From Candidatus Poseidonia sp. (lineage in GTDB: Archaea; Thermoplasmatota; Poseidoniia; Poseidoniales; Poseidoniaceae), in contig JADHPT010000005.1 in assembly GCA_016778305.1 (NCBI GenBank), positions 1 to 64,000 on the forward strand: a stretch of 64,000 nucleotides of DNA, given 5' to 3'. The notes beneath the pieces are model-generated. The model did no database searches and was not told the origin of the DNA. It worked only from the letters and a program-made list of their open reading frames with translations. Shown here in pieces: positions 27,419 to 35,945 of the stretch. The translations under genes were made by a program, and so were the position numbers. The stretch's first letter is position 1; each line of letters starts with the position of its first letter.

Positions 27419-27482
27419 AGGCCAAGATCTTCTTACGAACAGTCTCTCCATCACCGTCATAAAGCATCAATGAGTCGGCTGG

Positions 27483-28409
27483 ATGAGGGACATGGGATTT
27501 ACGAGGACCGTCGTAGGTTTGCTCTTTGTCTCCGTGCTTGCATTTTATCTCTCCACCGTCGGCCAATTAACCGATGAAGCAAAGTGGGGTTTTGTGGGGG
27601 CAATGGGTGTTCTTGCCTTCCTATGGGTCAATTTGGGAGGTGCACCATCCGGTGCTCAACAACGCCAACGCCCACGCCCGCAACCCGTTGCTGAAGTACA
27701 ACCCGAAGTCGTCGTTGAAACCGAAGATGAGGAAGAGGATGACCTTCCTGCTCCGGTGGTCGTGGGTTCACTTGATGGTGCAACGCTTCGAGAACGTAAA
27801 TTGGCAAAAATAGCCGCTGCTGAGGCCGCCCAAGCAAGCATGCTGTCAGAACAAGAAGATGTTGAAGTCGAGATCGAAGTTGAGATTGAAAACGTCCACG
27901 TCGCTGATGAATATGTGGTTGATGTGAGTCCAGAATCAGTTGAAGACGCTGATATTGAAATGACTGTGACCGATCGTCGTCAACGCCATGAAGCCATCCG
28001 AGAGCGTATCAAGCGCCGCCGAATGGGGCAAATGGCCGAAATTCGGGCCTCCACGGCACGTATGTGGGAGGATCACGCCTCTGGCGAGGACCTCGTCGCT
28101 TTGCTCCAAACACCTGGTCACGGCCATTCTGTGATGGTCGAACCCGAACATCCTGAACCCGGTCATGTCTACGGGGCTACCTTCATCCGGATTGATGAGG
28201 GTCGTATTCTGAAATTACGCTTGCCCCTCGATGTAGGATTTGAATCCTTGCAAAAAGCCAAACCCGAACCAACGGTTCCTGTGCTCGTCGGTCCAGACGG
28301 CAAGGAATTACCTCCGTTGGTTGGCCCTGATGGTATGCCATTGACGCTGCCCCCTCTTCCCAGTGCGAGCGGTGCTTTGGCAGCGCTGCGAGATGAAATG
28401 AACGAATGA
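27483..28409 (+). CDS. Membrane-anchored acidic coiled protein, unknown
   Basis: 308 residues. Two hydrophobic segments (about 8-24 and 33-51) sit at the N-terminus. A Pro/Gln linker follows, then a very acidic stretch (EDEEEDD, then EVEIEVEIE) and a charged helical region (ERIKRRRMGQMAEIRAS) that may form a coiled coil. The C-terminal part has a tidy beta segment and a repeated VGPDGKELPPL / VGPDGMPLTLPP tail. No family could be named. It may be a membrane-tethered scaffold. Confidence 0.6.
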   Translation: MRDMGFTRTVVGLLFVSVLAFYLSTVGQLTDEAKWGFVGAMGVLAFLWVNLGGAPSGAQQRQRPRPQPVAEVQPEVVVETEDEEEDDLPAPVVVGSLDGATLRERKLAKIAAAEAAQASMLSEQEDVEVEIEVEIENVHVADEYVVDVSPESVEDADIEMTVTDRRQRHEAIRERIKRRRMGQMAEIRASTARMWEDHASGEDLVALLQTPGHGHSVMVEPEHPEPGHVYGATFIRIDEGRILKLRLPLDVGFESLQKAKPEPTVPVLVGPDGKELPPLVGPDGMPLTLPPLPSASGALAALRDEMNE

Positions 28410-28466
28410 ATCGTTCATTGTTCGGGGCATCACCCCATTCTCTTTAGGCAAGTCCCATGCAGTTTC

Positions 28467-28617
28467 TTTATATACTGTTGAGTCCAAGTATTAACTGCAT
28501 ACTTGCTCAAGAGGCCCCACCATGAACTGATTTCCATACCCCAACGCGAGGTTAAACCGAACGACATGCGGAAGCGCCGCATCGCCTACTGGCGGTGTTA
28601 GTGCGCGTTTCTGCGCA
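28467..28617 (+). promoter_or_regulatory. Promoter and structured leader upstream of the 28657 gene
   Basis: A TATA element (TTTATATACT at 28467-28476) predicts a start near 28500, giving an untranslated leader of about 155 bases, long for this genome. The leader holds two GC-rich hairpins: ATGCGG-5 nt-CCGCAT (28566-28582) and TGCGC-6 nt-GCGCA (28602-28617). They may regulate translation of the next gene or form part of a small RNA. Confidence 0.4.
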
Positions 28618-28656
28618 GTACGATTGGAAAAGCATTGGAAGTATGGAGAGTATATC

Positions 28657-29100
28657 ATGAAAGATAACAACAAAGGCAGAAGGAAGAAGGGCAACAAGAA
28701 CAACAGGGACTATTGGTACAACCCAGAGACTCAGCAGCATGAGATGAAGCCCCACGTTCGACAGCATCGGTCAGCTGCACATCAAAGTGCCAAGTCTCAG
28801 AAGCGAGATGGTGCTGAGCGTGAAGCTAAGGAACTGAAAGTTGGACATGCGATGGAGAAGGAGATCACAATCCGTCGGATCCCAACGGGTCCTTGCTGTG
28901 GTTCACCTGACGAAGTGGCAACGAAGAATGAACAAATGTTGAACGAATTGATGCGTCGGCCTACATGGGCCTTCAGTCAATTCTCAGCATCTCCGGATGT
29001 TGTGGTGATTCAGCATTGGTTCCGCAGGAAGCACAAGCGACATCTTGCACATTTCTTCGAATATCTCAAGCTTCGAGGTATTCGATACACCAAGGGTTGA
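28657..29100 (+). CDS. Small basic protein, unknown, possibly acquired
   Basis: 147 residues from the ATG at 28657 with GGAGAG about 6 bases upstream; an earlier start at 28624 is less likely. The N-terminal 60 residues are strongly basic and polar (GRRKKGNKNN), likely disordered and nucleic-acid binding. The C-terminal half is compact, with a PCCG motif and a WFRRKHKRHLAHFFEYLKLRGIRY helix set. Codons are richer in AGA/AGG and A-ending triplets than in neighbours, so transfer is possible. No family was recognised. Confidence 0.55.
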   Translation: MKDNNKGRRKKGNKNNRDYWYNPETQQHEMKPHVRQHRSAAHQSAKSQKRDGAEREAKELKVGHAMEKEITIRRIPTGPCCGSPDEVATKNEQMLNELMRRPTWAFSQFSASPDVVVIQHWFRRKHKRHLAHFFEYLKLRGIRYTKG

Positions 29101-29122
29101 AGTTGTCTTTACAAACGCTGTT

Positions 29123-29164
29123 CCCGAGCAGTCTCTCGGGCAGAGGGGGGGCATTGGCCCCCTC
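29123..29164. terminator. Two hairpins between convergent genes
   Basis: CCCGAG-6 nt-CTCGGG (29123-29140) and GAGGGGG-8 nt-CCCCCTC (29143-29164) stand in tandem in the 107-bp gap between the 28657 gene and the convergent crotonase gene. They could terminate transcription from both sides. Confidence 0.5.
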
Positions 29165-29207
29165 TCACACGGCCGACAGGCTCGACGTTTTCCAACGAAG
29201 GTACGGA

Positions 29208-30050
29208 TCACTTGTGTTTCCATTCTGGTGTTGTTCGGTTCACGAATGCCTGAACGCCAATTTCTTTGTCTTCACTGTCAAACAACCCAGCGAAGGCTTC
29301 AGCCTCAACGGCAACACCTTCGGTAAGCCCGACATCAAGGGCAGTGCGCAGTGTTTCTTTGCCAACGCGAAGGGCGTGAGAGGATTTGCTGCCAATGGTT
29401 CGGGCCATCTTGAACACGGTGGCCTCCAACGCATCGGGTTCCACAACGTGATTGACCAAGCCGATGCGTTGTGCTTCCTCAGCGTTGACCATCTCTCCGG
29501 TCATGATCATCTCATGGGCCTTGCCGTAGCCTACCAGTCGTTCCAATCGTTGGGTAGCGCCGTAACCCGGAATAAGACCCAGATTGATTTCGGGAGTTCC
29601 GAACTTGGAGCGGGTACTGGCGATACGAATGTCACACGAGCAGGCGACTTCACAGCCACCACCCAATGCGAAACCGTCGACCATGGCAATGGTTGGTTTG
29701 CTCAGGTTCCATAGTGCCTCAACGGCATTATCGGTGAATTTGACACGAATTGTTTCACTTCCCGCTCCAGCAAATTCTGTAATGTCTGCACCAGCTACGA
29801 AGGAATGTGGTTTCGCTCGCTTGCCTTCTGGTGGAGCGTTAGGCGGTGCTCCAGTGACCACCAAACAACGCACATCATCACGTGCTTCTACCCATGCACA
29901 CATGGCTTTCAGGTCGTCCATGACTTCGGCGTTCAGCGCATTCATTTTGTCGGGTCGATCAATGCTTAGGCAGGCGAAGAATCCGAGTTCTACCTCCTCA
30001 TTGATGGCATGGAGTTCAACGTTGAGTACATCACTTTTCGGGGGGTTCAT
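29208..30050 (-). CDS. Enoyl-CoA hydratase (crotonase family)
   Basis: 280 residues. It hydrates trans-2-enoyl-CoA to 3-hydroxyacyl-CoA in fatty-acid beta-oxidation. Both catalytic Glu are present: one in ALGGGCEVACSCDIRIAS, the other in FGTPEINLGLIPGYG. The oxyanion-hole region reads HSFVAGADITEF. An insertion of charged/proline residues around PPNAPPEGKRAK distinguishes it from the shorter crotonases at 40626 and 49723. It faces the unknown 147-residue protein gene convergently. Confidence 0.9.
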   Translation of the reverse strand: MNPPKSDVLNVELHAINEEVELGFFACLSIDRPDKMNALNAEVMDDLKAMCAWVEARDDVRCLVVTGAPPNAPPEGKRAKPHSFVAGADITEFAGAGSETIRVKFTDNAVEALWNLSKPTIAMVDGFALGGGCEVACSCDIRIASTRSKFGTPEINLGLIPGYGATQRLERLVGYGKAHEMIMTGEMVNAEEAQRIGLVNHVVEPDALEATVFKMARTIGSKSSHALRVGKETLRTALDVGLTEGVAVEAEAFAGLFDSEDKEIGVQAFVNRTTPEWKHK

Positions 30051-30144
30051 GATTCTGCCATGATGTCCTCGTTCAATATCTCACCGCCCCTTCTCCAATG
30101 ATGACAAAGCAAGGTATGATAATCGGCATCCTTCTAAGCGAGCC

Positions 30145-30933
30145 ATGAGTGATGCCAGCGCTCCTTTGGTCAGTGCAAAAGACATGGCCAAGAAGTACGG
30201 TGATTTCATCGCCCTTCACCCCTTGAATGTCGAAGTTCACTCGGGTGAATTTTTCGGGGTATTCGGCCCTAACGGGGCTGGGAAATCGACCTTCATCAAA
30301 TTGTTAACGGGTCAATTGCGGCCCAGTAAAGGGCAAATTGAAGTTCTCGGTGTGGACGCCGTTAACGACCCTCAGAAAGTCAAAGCAAACATTGGAATCG
30401 TCCCGGAATCAGAATCTCCGCCTTCCTTCCTCACACCTGCAGAATTCCTGGAATTTGTTGCCCGACTTCGTGGGGTGGACGACATGCTTGCCAAGGTTGA
30501 ACATTGGCTTGATTGGTTTGGACTGCAAGACAAGCGCGACACGATGTGCAAGGATCTGTCCAAAGGTCAACGACAAAAGGTGATGCTGGCCAGTGCCTTC
30601 ATCCACAAGCCGAAATTGCTATTCCTCGACGAGCCTTTTGCCAACCTTGACCCGATTTACCAACGTAAATGTCGAGAATGGTTGCTCAACCACGTAGAAG
30701 AAGGCGGTACGATTTTCCTCTGCTCTCACGTCCTTGAGATGGCCGAACGTATGTGCAATCGTATGGCAATTATCAATGACGGTCGAGTCCTTGCAGCAGG
30801 TACGGTCAAGGGCTTGAAACAATCTTCCGATGAAACCCTCGAAGATGTCTTCATTCGTCTCGTCGGACGTTCTATTGAGGACGTGGAACGGCACGAAGAA
30901 GAGGGCGTAACACACGAAGATTCGGAGGAATGA
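30145..30933 (+). CDS. ABC transporter ATP-binding protein
   Basis: 262 residues, P-loop ATPase: FGPNGAGKSTFIKLLTGQ (Walker A), the signature KDLSKGQRQKVMLAS (with Lys in place of the usual second Ser and a Gln-rich turn), Walker B KLLFLDEPFANLDP and the H-loop SHVLEMAERMC. It is the energising half of an export-type ABC-2 transporter whose permease gene overlaps by 4 bases (ATGA). The substrate is unknown; ABC-2 members of this kind move small molecules, drugs or lipids. Confidence 0.92.
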   Translation: MSDASAPLVSAKDMAKKYGDFIALHPLNVEVHSGEFFGVFGPNGAGKSTFIKLLTGQLRPSKGQIEVLGVDAVNDPQKVKANIGIVPESESPPSFLTPAEFLEFVARLRGVDDMLAKVEHWLDWFGLQDKRDTMCKDLSKGQRQKVMLASAFIHKPKLLFLDEPFANLDPIYQRKCREWLLNHVEEGGTIFLCSHVLEMAERMCNRMAIINDGRVLAAGTVKGLKQSSDETLEDVFIRLVGRSIEDVERHEEEGVTHEDSEE

Positions 30934-32627
30934 ACGTGACGGGTACCTTCATTGAGTCACGGCCATGGACCGATGACGTCATTGAACAAAAGGCAGGATT
31001 GGGGACCTCTGCTCACGAGGTTGACCTCAACGAACCGTTGCGTGGGTGGGCCGCCTTCTCCGCCACATTCCGAGTCATGTTCATCGAAGAATCTCGAAAA
31101 AGCGTCGAATTCGCTAAGAAGCGCCAAATCGTCCTTTTTCCACTCCTGCTGACCCTGGTAACGGCCATTTCGACGATTGGACTCCAATTTCTCGTTGGTG
31201 ATTCAACCGCACAATCCTCCGACCTCGACGCGAAAACCTTCACCTGGCAGGAACTGCGCTTCGCACTTCACCTTCCGTTATTCATGTTCTCTTTGGGGAT
31301 GGGGACATTCGCTTTCATGGGACGCGATGCCATCCTACGACGTTCCGGCACAAAAAATCACCTTCTTGCGGCTCCAGCCCTCCAGCCGTTACCAAATTCA
31401 ATGGCGCATTTTGCCTATTTCGCAAAGGATTTACTCTTCTATGTGCTCCTCATTTTGACACCGATCATCAGCGGCATGGCCTTGGGCATCCTGCTGGACG
31501 GATTTGCAGGTATTCGCACACCGCTCCTGTGGACCTCACTTCCTTGGACCTGGCTTGCTATGGCGACCACACTGGGTCAAGGTCTTGCGCTTTCTTTCCT
31601 CGCATCTTCGCTATGGTTGAGAGGCCGCCCCTTTACCATTGTTGGTCCAGTGGCCATTGTTGGCTTGGGCATCGCTATTGGAATTGGCGCACTACCATCC
31701 AACCTGTTGTTGTGGGGCCTGGCTGCTCAATCAAGTCAGAATGGGCTGTTCATCATTCTCGGATTAATGCTCTCCATCGGCATCGGCTTTGTGGCCGCAC
31801 TTCTTATCCTCGATGACTTTGATGTCAGTGTCGTTGAACAGGGAGATTTGCTATCCCCAATCTACGACAGATTAGGCTTCCTCGGCCGGGGTCACGTCCG
31901 CTTAATTGTGGCGAAGGAATTTGTTGATCTCTTCCGTTCAGGAGCCATCAAAAAGATGACAGTTTCGTATGCGATTCCTCTCTTGGTACTGCTGGGAATG
32001 GCATGGCTTGTGGATTTTGCTGAGGCGCCGATACCCATCAACCTCCTATCCTATGCGCCGTTTTTGGGCTTTTTCGGATTCAACTTTTATTCCTGGCTCA
32101 CGATTCTCGACTCGCCAGAATTCATGAACGGACTTCCCTTAAAAGTCCCCGACTTGATTCGCGCAAAGGTCGTGGTTTACTTCCTAGCAACATCGTGGAT
32201 CTCTCTCATCTTCATCGTCTTGATGGCCTGGCGTTTGGACGAATGGGCATCCTTGCCAACGAGTATTATCGTGATGTTTGCAAATTCGATTTACATCGTA
32301 GCACTGACTGCCTTTTTGATGGGATTGCGTCCCAACAAAGCCATCTTCGACGCATCGATCATGATCTGGTTTTGGATTGGAACGGTCCTTCCTCTTCTCG
32401 GTTTATTCCTCCTTTCCTTCACGCAAGGAGATGTCTCCCTCTATGGCAACTGGTGGGAGCGGGCTTCACAAGACGGACTTGCTGCCACCTCGCAAATGTA
32501 CGATGATACAATGGTTCAGCAAGGATATATGGGGATGATCACCATCTCGATCATGCTTCTTTTCGCCTCAGCAGTATTGTGGAAGCTCATGGACCGCCGA
32601 TGGGGCCGTTCTGAGTTTTCAAACTGA
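30930..32627 (+). CDS. ABC-2 type transporter permease
   Basis: 565 residues with about ten predicted membrane segments arranged in two blocks, linked by a cytoplasmic region near residues 295-330 (LSPIYDRLGFLGRGHVRLIV). It begins by overlapping the last 4 bases of the ATPase gene, so the two form a transcription unit. A 70-residue N-terminal cytosolic extension precedes the first TM. No substrate-defining motif is visible. Confidence 0.85.
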   Translation: MNVTGTFIESRPWTDDVIEQKAGLGTSAHEVDLNEPLRGWAAFSATFRVMFIEESRKSVEFAKKRQIVLFPLLLTLVTAISTIGLQFLVGDSTAQSSDLDAKTFTWQELRFALHLPLFMFSLGMGTFAFMGRDAILRRSGTKNHLLAAPALQPLPNSMAHFAYFAKDLLFYVLLILTPIISGMALGILLDGFAGIRTPLLWTSLPWTWLAMATTLGQGLALSFLASSLWLRGRPFTIVGPVAIVGLGIAIGIGALPSNLLLWGLAAQSSQNGLFIILGLMLSIGIGFVAALLILDDFDVSVVEQGDLLSPIYDRLGFLGRGHVRLIVAKEFVDLFRSGAIKKMTVSYAIPLLVLLGMAWLVDFAEAPIPINLLSYAPFLGFFGFNFYSWLTILDSPEFMNGLPLKVPDLIRAKVVVYFLATSWISLIFIVLMAWRLDEWASLPTSIIVMFANSIYIVALTAFLMGLRPNKAIFDASIMIWFWIGTVLPLLGLFLLSFTQGDVSLYGNWWERASQDGLAATSQMYDDTMVQQGYMGMITISIMLLFASAVLWKLMDRRWGRSEFSN

Positions 32628-32656
32628 ACTTTTTCGAAGTTTATTGAGGTATCTTC

Positions 32657-33238
32657 ATGAGCGAAGGGCGCAGGCAGTCACCCATGGCTCGGGTCTTTGC
32701 TGTGTGTGGAATGCCCGGTTCAGGCAAGGGCGAATTTGCAACCGTCTTGTCTCAAACGGGCATCCCCGTAGTCTCCATGGGGGATATGATCCGAGCAGAA
32801 GTTCGAAAGCAGGGGCTGGTTGAATCACCCCATATCTTCGGCGAGGTTGCAGCAGCATTGCGCCAAGAGTTTGGTGAAAATGTACTCGCAGTACGGCTCT
32901 GTGATGAAGTTGACATGCTTCTCAACGACCACGAGATCGTACTCATCGAGGGCTTAAGAGGGACAGCAGAAGATGATGTATTTTCCCGACGTTGGGGCGA
33001 TTCCTATCAAACGGTGGCCATCGTCACAGATGTTGAACTTCGTTTCCAGAGAATTCAGCAGCGTGGGCGGTCAGAAGACGGTGACAGGGCGGCTTTCGAG
33101 GCAAGGAACCAACGAGAACGGGGGTGGGGTCTTGACCAATTGATCGAACAAGCAGATGTCGTGTTACACAACAATGAAGATTTGAATGATTTGCAAGAAC
33201 GTTGCTCATCTTGGCTCACAGGTCTGAAAGAACCATAA
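32657..33238 (+). CDS. UPF0200 nucleotide kinase-like protein (dephospho-CoA-kinase-like)
   Basis: 193 residues. The P-loop AVCGMPGSGKGEFATV followed by GIPVVSMGDMIRAEVRKQGL is the archaeal UPF0200 family, related to dephospho-CoA and adenylate kinases but with no proven substrate. The EGLRG motif and the Arg-rich QQRGRSEDGDR lid are kept. Since DUF359 dephospho-CoA kinase is encoded at 55192, this protein is unlikely to be the main CoA kinase. It follows the ABC permease by 29 bases and may share its transcript. Confidence 0.8.
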   Translation: MSEGRRQSPMARVFAVCGMPGSGKGEFATVLSQTGIPVVSMGDMIRAEVRKQGLVESPHIFGEVAAALRQEFGENVLAVRLCDEVDMLLNDHEIVLIEGLRGTAEDDVFSRRWGDSYQTVAIVTDVELRFQRIQQRGRSEDGDRAAFEARNQRERGWGLDQLIEQADVVLHNNEDLNDLQERCSSWLTGLKEP

Positions 33239-33254
33239 TTTCTGCCCGTATCGG

Positions 33255-33284
33255 CCCTGCTCAAAATGTGTGCAGGGGGGCGTT
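33255..33284 (+). terminator. Candidate terminator between the UPF0200 gene and the pilus operon
   Basis: CCCTGC (33255-33260), an 11-base loop, then GCAGGG (33272-33277), followed within 5 bases by a TTTT. It lies about 15 bases after the UPF0200 stop. Confidence 0.45.
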
Positions 33285-33335
33285 TTGGAGGCAATTTTCA
33301 CCCAAGTGTTATAGTCGGGGAGATGTTGTAGCAAA

Positions 33336-34883
33336 ATGCGTTCGGCGGTGTTGATGACCATGGCAAGAAAAAAGGGTGGTGGAGAGCGACGTCAGCGGGC
33401 TAAGCAACGAGCACAGTACGATGAGATGGACAAGTACCCCGTCATGCCGCCCCATGCCTTTGCGCGTATCGTTCGTGACAAGACCACACTCAACATCATC
33501 TACCAGATCATCGAACCGCCTCTCACCAAAAAAGAGCAGGAACAACGCGACGAGATTATGGATATTTTCATTCGCTCGCTGACCGCAAATATTGAGGAGA
33601 TTGATTCCAATCCTGACGCCTATGTGCGAACGGCAATGGACAAGGTCATCAAGGCTTACAGCATGAAAATCAATAAAAAGTCCAAGTCCAAGATTTTCTA
33701 TTACCTCCGCCGTGACCTCATCGGATACGGCAAGATGGACGTGTTGATGAACGACGTGAACGTTGAAGATATTTCGATGGACGGGACCAACGTACCCATT
33801 TTCGCTTACCACCGTAAGTTCGAATCCGTGGAGACGACCTGCGTTTGGGAAACCGACCATGAGTTGGAATCCTATGTCATCAAACTCGCTCAACGTTGTG
33901 GAAAGCACATCTCTGTTGCAGAACCCCTGCTCGACGCTACGCTGATGGACGGGTCCCGAATTGTCATGAAACTCGGCCATGAAATCTCAACTCGTGGGTC
34001 ATCCTTCTGTATTCGTCGGTTCAAGGACGACCCGTTCTCCCCTGCAGATATTGTCGCCTTCCGTACCATGTCGTCCTTGATGACTGCTTATCTCTGGATC
34101 GCCTTCCAAAATGAAGTTCCAATGCTCTTCGTCGGCGGTACTGCTTCAGGAAAAACAACAACCCTCAATGCTATGTGCATCTTTATCCCCTGGCAGATGA
34201 AGATTGTCTCGATCGAATCCACGCGTGAAGTTAACATCCCTCAACCCAACTGGGTCCCGGGATTAACTCGGCAAGGTTTCGGTGGTGAAAGTGACGACGG
34301 TGTGATCGGTGAGTTCGAGTTACTCAAGGCTGCCCTTCGTGAACGACCAGAATACATTATCGTCGGTGAAATTCGTGGTGCAGAAGCTTACGTGTTGTTC
34401 CAAGCCATGGCCACGGGTCACTGTGCCTACTCAACCGTCCACGCTGACTCAGTCCCTTCCCTTGTTCACCGTTTGGAAAACAAACCGATTGACATTCCAC
34501 GTGTATTGCTCCCCGCTCTCGAAGCATGTTGTATCCAAATCCAGACCCGTATCAACGGCCGCCGTGTTCGTCGCACCAAGCAAATTGTTGAGATTGTGGG
34601 CATTGATCCGAATTCAATGGAGGTCATCACCAACGAAGTATTCCGTTGGGACGTTACCAACGATGATTTCATCTTCAGTGGAAAATCCTATGTTCTCGAG
34701 AAGATCATGGTGAAAATCAACTACAGCCAAGAGGAAATGCGAAGAGAACTCCGCACGCGGAAGCGAATTCTTGAGTGGATGGTTCTCAATGATATCAGAA
34801 AAGCCGACCAAGTATCACAACTTGTCACAGAATACTATGTCCGGCCCAATGAACTTCTTGCCCGAGTGGACGGCTTGAAGTGA
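33336..34883 (+). CDS. Type IV pilus / archaellum-type assembly ATPase (GspE/FlaI)
   Basis: 515 residues, a secretion ATPase that powers pilus or archaellum-like filament assembly. After a basic N-terminus comes a helical domain, then Walker A GGTASGKTTTLNAM, an Asp box, Walker B VGEIRGAEA and a His box STVHADS. In-frame ATGs at 33354 and 33360 are also plausible starts. The next gene is a GspF-type platform protein, 28 bases on. The lack of other archaellum genes here favours an adhesion pilus or secretion system. Confidence 0.92.
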   Translation: MRSAVLMTMARKKGGGERRQRAKQRAQYDEMDKYPVMPPHAFARIVRDKTTLNIIYQIIEPPLTKKEQEQRDEIMDIFIRSLTANIEEIDSNPDAYVRTAMDKVIKAYSMKINKKSKSKIFYYLRRDLIGYGKMDVLMNDVNVEDISMDGTNVPIFAYHRKFESVETTCVWETDHELESYVIKLAQRCGKHISVAEPLLDATLMDGSRIVMKLGHEISTRGSSFCIRRFKDDPFSPADIVAFRTMSSLMTAYLWIAFQNEVPMLFVGGTASGKTTTLNAMCIFIPWQMKIVSIESTREVNIPQPNWVPGLTRQGFGGESDDGVIGEFELLKAALRERPEYIIVGEIRGAEAYVLFQAMATGHCAYSTVHADSVPSLVHRLENKPIDIPRVLLPALEACCIQIQTRINGRRVRRTKQIVEIVGIDPNSMEVITNEVFRWDVTNDDFIFSGKSYVLEKIMVKINYSQEEMRRELRTRKRILEWMVLNDIRKADQVSQLVTEYYVRPNELLARVDGLK

Positions 34884-34911
34884 TTGAGCAAGAAATGAAC
34901 GTGGTGGTACA

Positions 34912-35931
34912 ATGGACCTGACTGCATGGCAACGAATATGCAATCGTTTGCTGGGTGGATTCGTCAAAAAACGAGCGCGTAACGACAAGGAACTCTCGTC
35001 GGACCTCCTCAAAGCCTCCATCGGAATGATGCCCGAGGTTTACTTGGCAACAGTGATCGTCACATCCATCGCCATCACCTTGATGTCATGGGCATTCGTA
35101 GGTGTATTCTTCCTACCAGATATCGGCGTTATTGCCTTTTATGAGAGCATCCAAGATGCATCGTCCGTCAATCCCTGCTTTGAATGGGAATATTGGAATC
35201 CCAGCTTGATCGACCCGTCGCTGCAAGGCAATGGCTGCCCTGATTATCAACTCCAGGTGTTCCCGCCGTTGTTCAAAGTCATTATCGTCGCTCTTGGTGG
35301 CTTTATCATCCCGTATGGCGCCTTCAAGTACAACAAAGGCGGCGCTGCTCGAGAGAAAAAGCGCCGAGGTGACATGATTGAGAAGTACCTCCCATACGCA
35401 GCATCTTACACCGCAGCAATGGCTGCTGCCAATGCAACACCGAGCAAGATCTTCCGCTCCCTGGCCATGAATAAGGAAATTTACGGCGATGTGGCCGACG
35501 ACGCTGCCATGATTTATCGTGACGTGACGCTTCTCGGGTACGACTTGATCACTGCAATCAAACTGAGCGTTGACCGGGCAGCATCTGTTTGGTTGACTGA
35601 ATTTTTCCAAGGCATGGTCGGTACGCTCACTGCAGGTGGTCAATTGAAACTCTTCTTCCTCAATCGTGCTGAACACTACATGCGTGAAAATCGAACCCGC
35701 CTTCAAATGTTCCTCGAGTCCATTGCCCTTCTGGCAGAATCCTACATTGTGGTCGCGGTTGCTATGCCGCTGTTTTTGATCGTCATGCTGGTCATCATGT
35801 TCTGGGTATCGGGTTCGGGCGCCCAGATGAGTGAAGGCATGCTCTACGGTATTGTTCTCGGATTTATCCCAATGATTCATATCGCTTACGCCGTCTTGGT
35901 GTACACCAGCAGTAAGGAACAGGACATGTAG
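34912..35931 (+). CDS. Platform protein, GspF/TadC family (first copy)
   Basis: 339 residues. N-terminal cytosolic helix, TM near 45-67, a short extracytoplasmic loop with two Cys (NPCFEWEYWNP, GNGCPDY), a TM near 120-137, then the cytosolic GspF helical domain (KKRRGDMIEKYLPYAASYTAAMAAAN). The closing TM pair lies near 275-335. Paired archaeal GspF proteins form the inner-membrane platform moved by the ATPase. A GGTGGT lies about 9 bases upstream of the ATG. Confidence 0.85.
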   Translation: MDLTAWQRICNRLLGGFVKKRARNDKELSSDLLKASIGMMPEVYLATVIVTSIAITLMSWAFVGVFFLPDIGVIAFYESIQDASSVNPCFEWEYWNPSLIDPSLQGNGCPDYQLQVFPPLFKVIIVALGGFIIPYGAFKYNKGGAAREKKRRGDMIEKYLPYAASYTAAMAAANATPSKIFRSLAMNKEIYGDVADDAAMIYRDVTLLGYDLITAIKLSVDRAASVWLTEFFQGMVGTLTAGGQLKLFFLNRAEHYMRENRTRLQMFLESIALLAESYIVVAVAMPLFLIVMLVIMFWVSGSGAQMSEGMLYGIVLGFIPMIHIAYAVLVYTSSKEQDM

Positions 35932-35945
35932 AAGGAGGTGAATGA

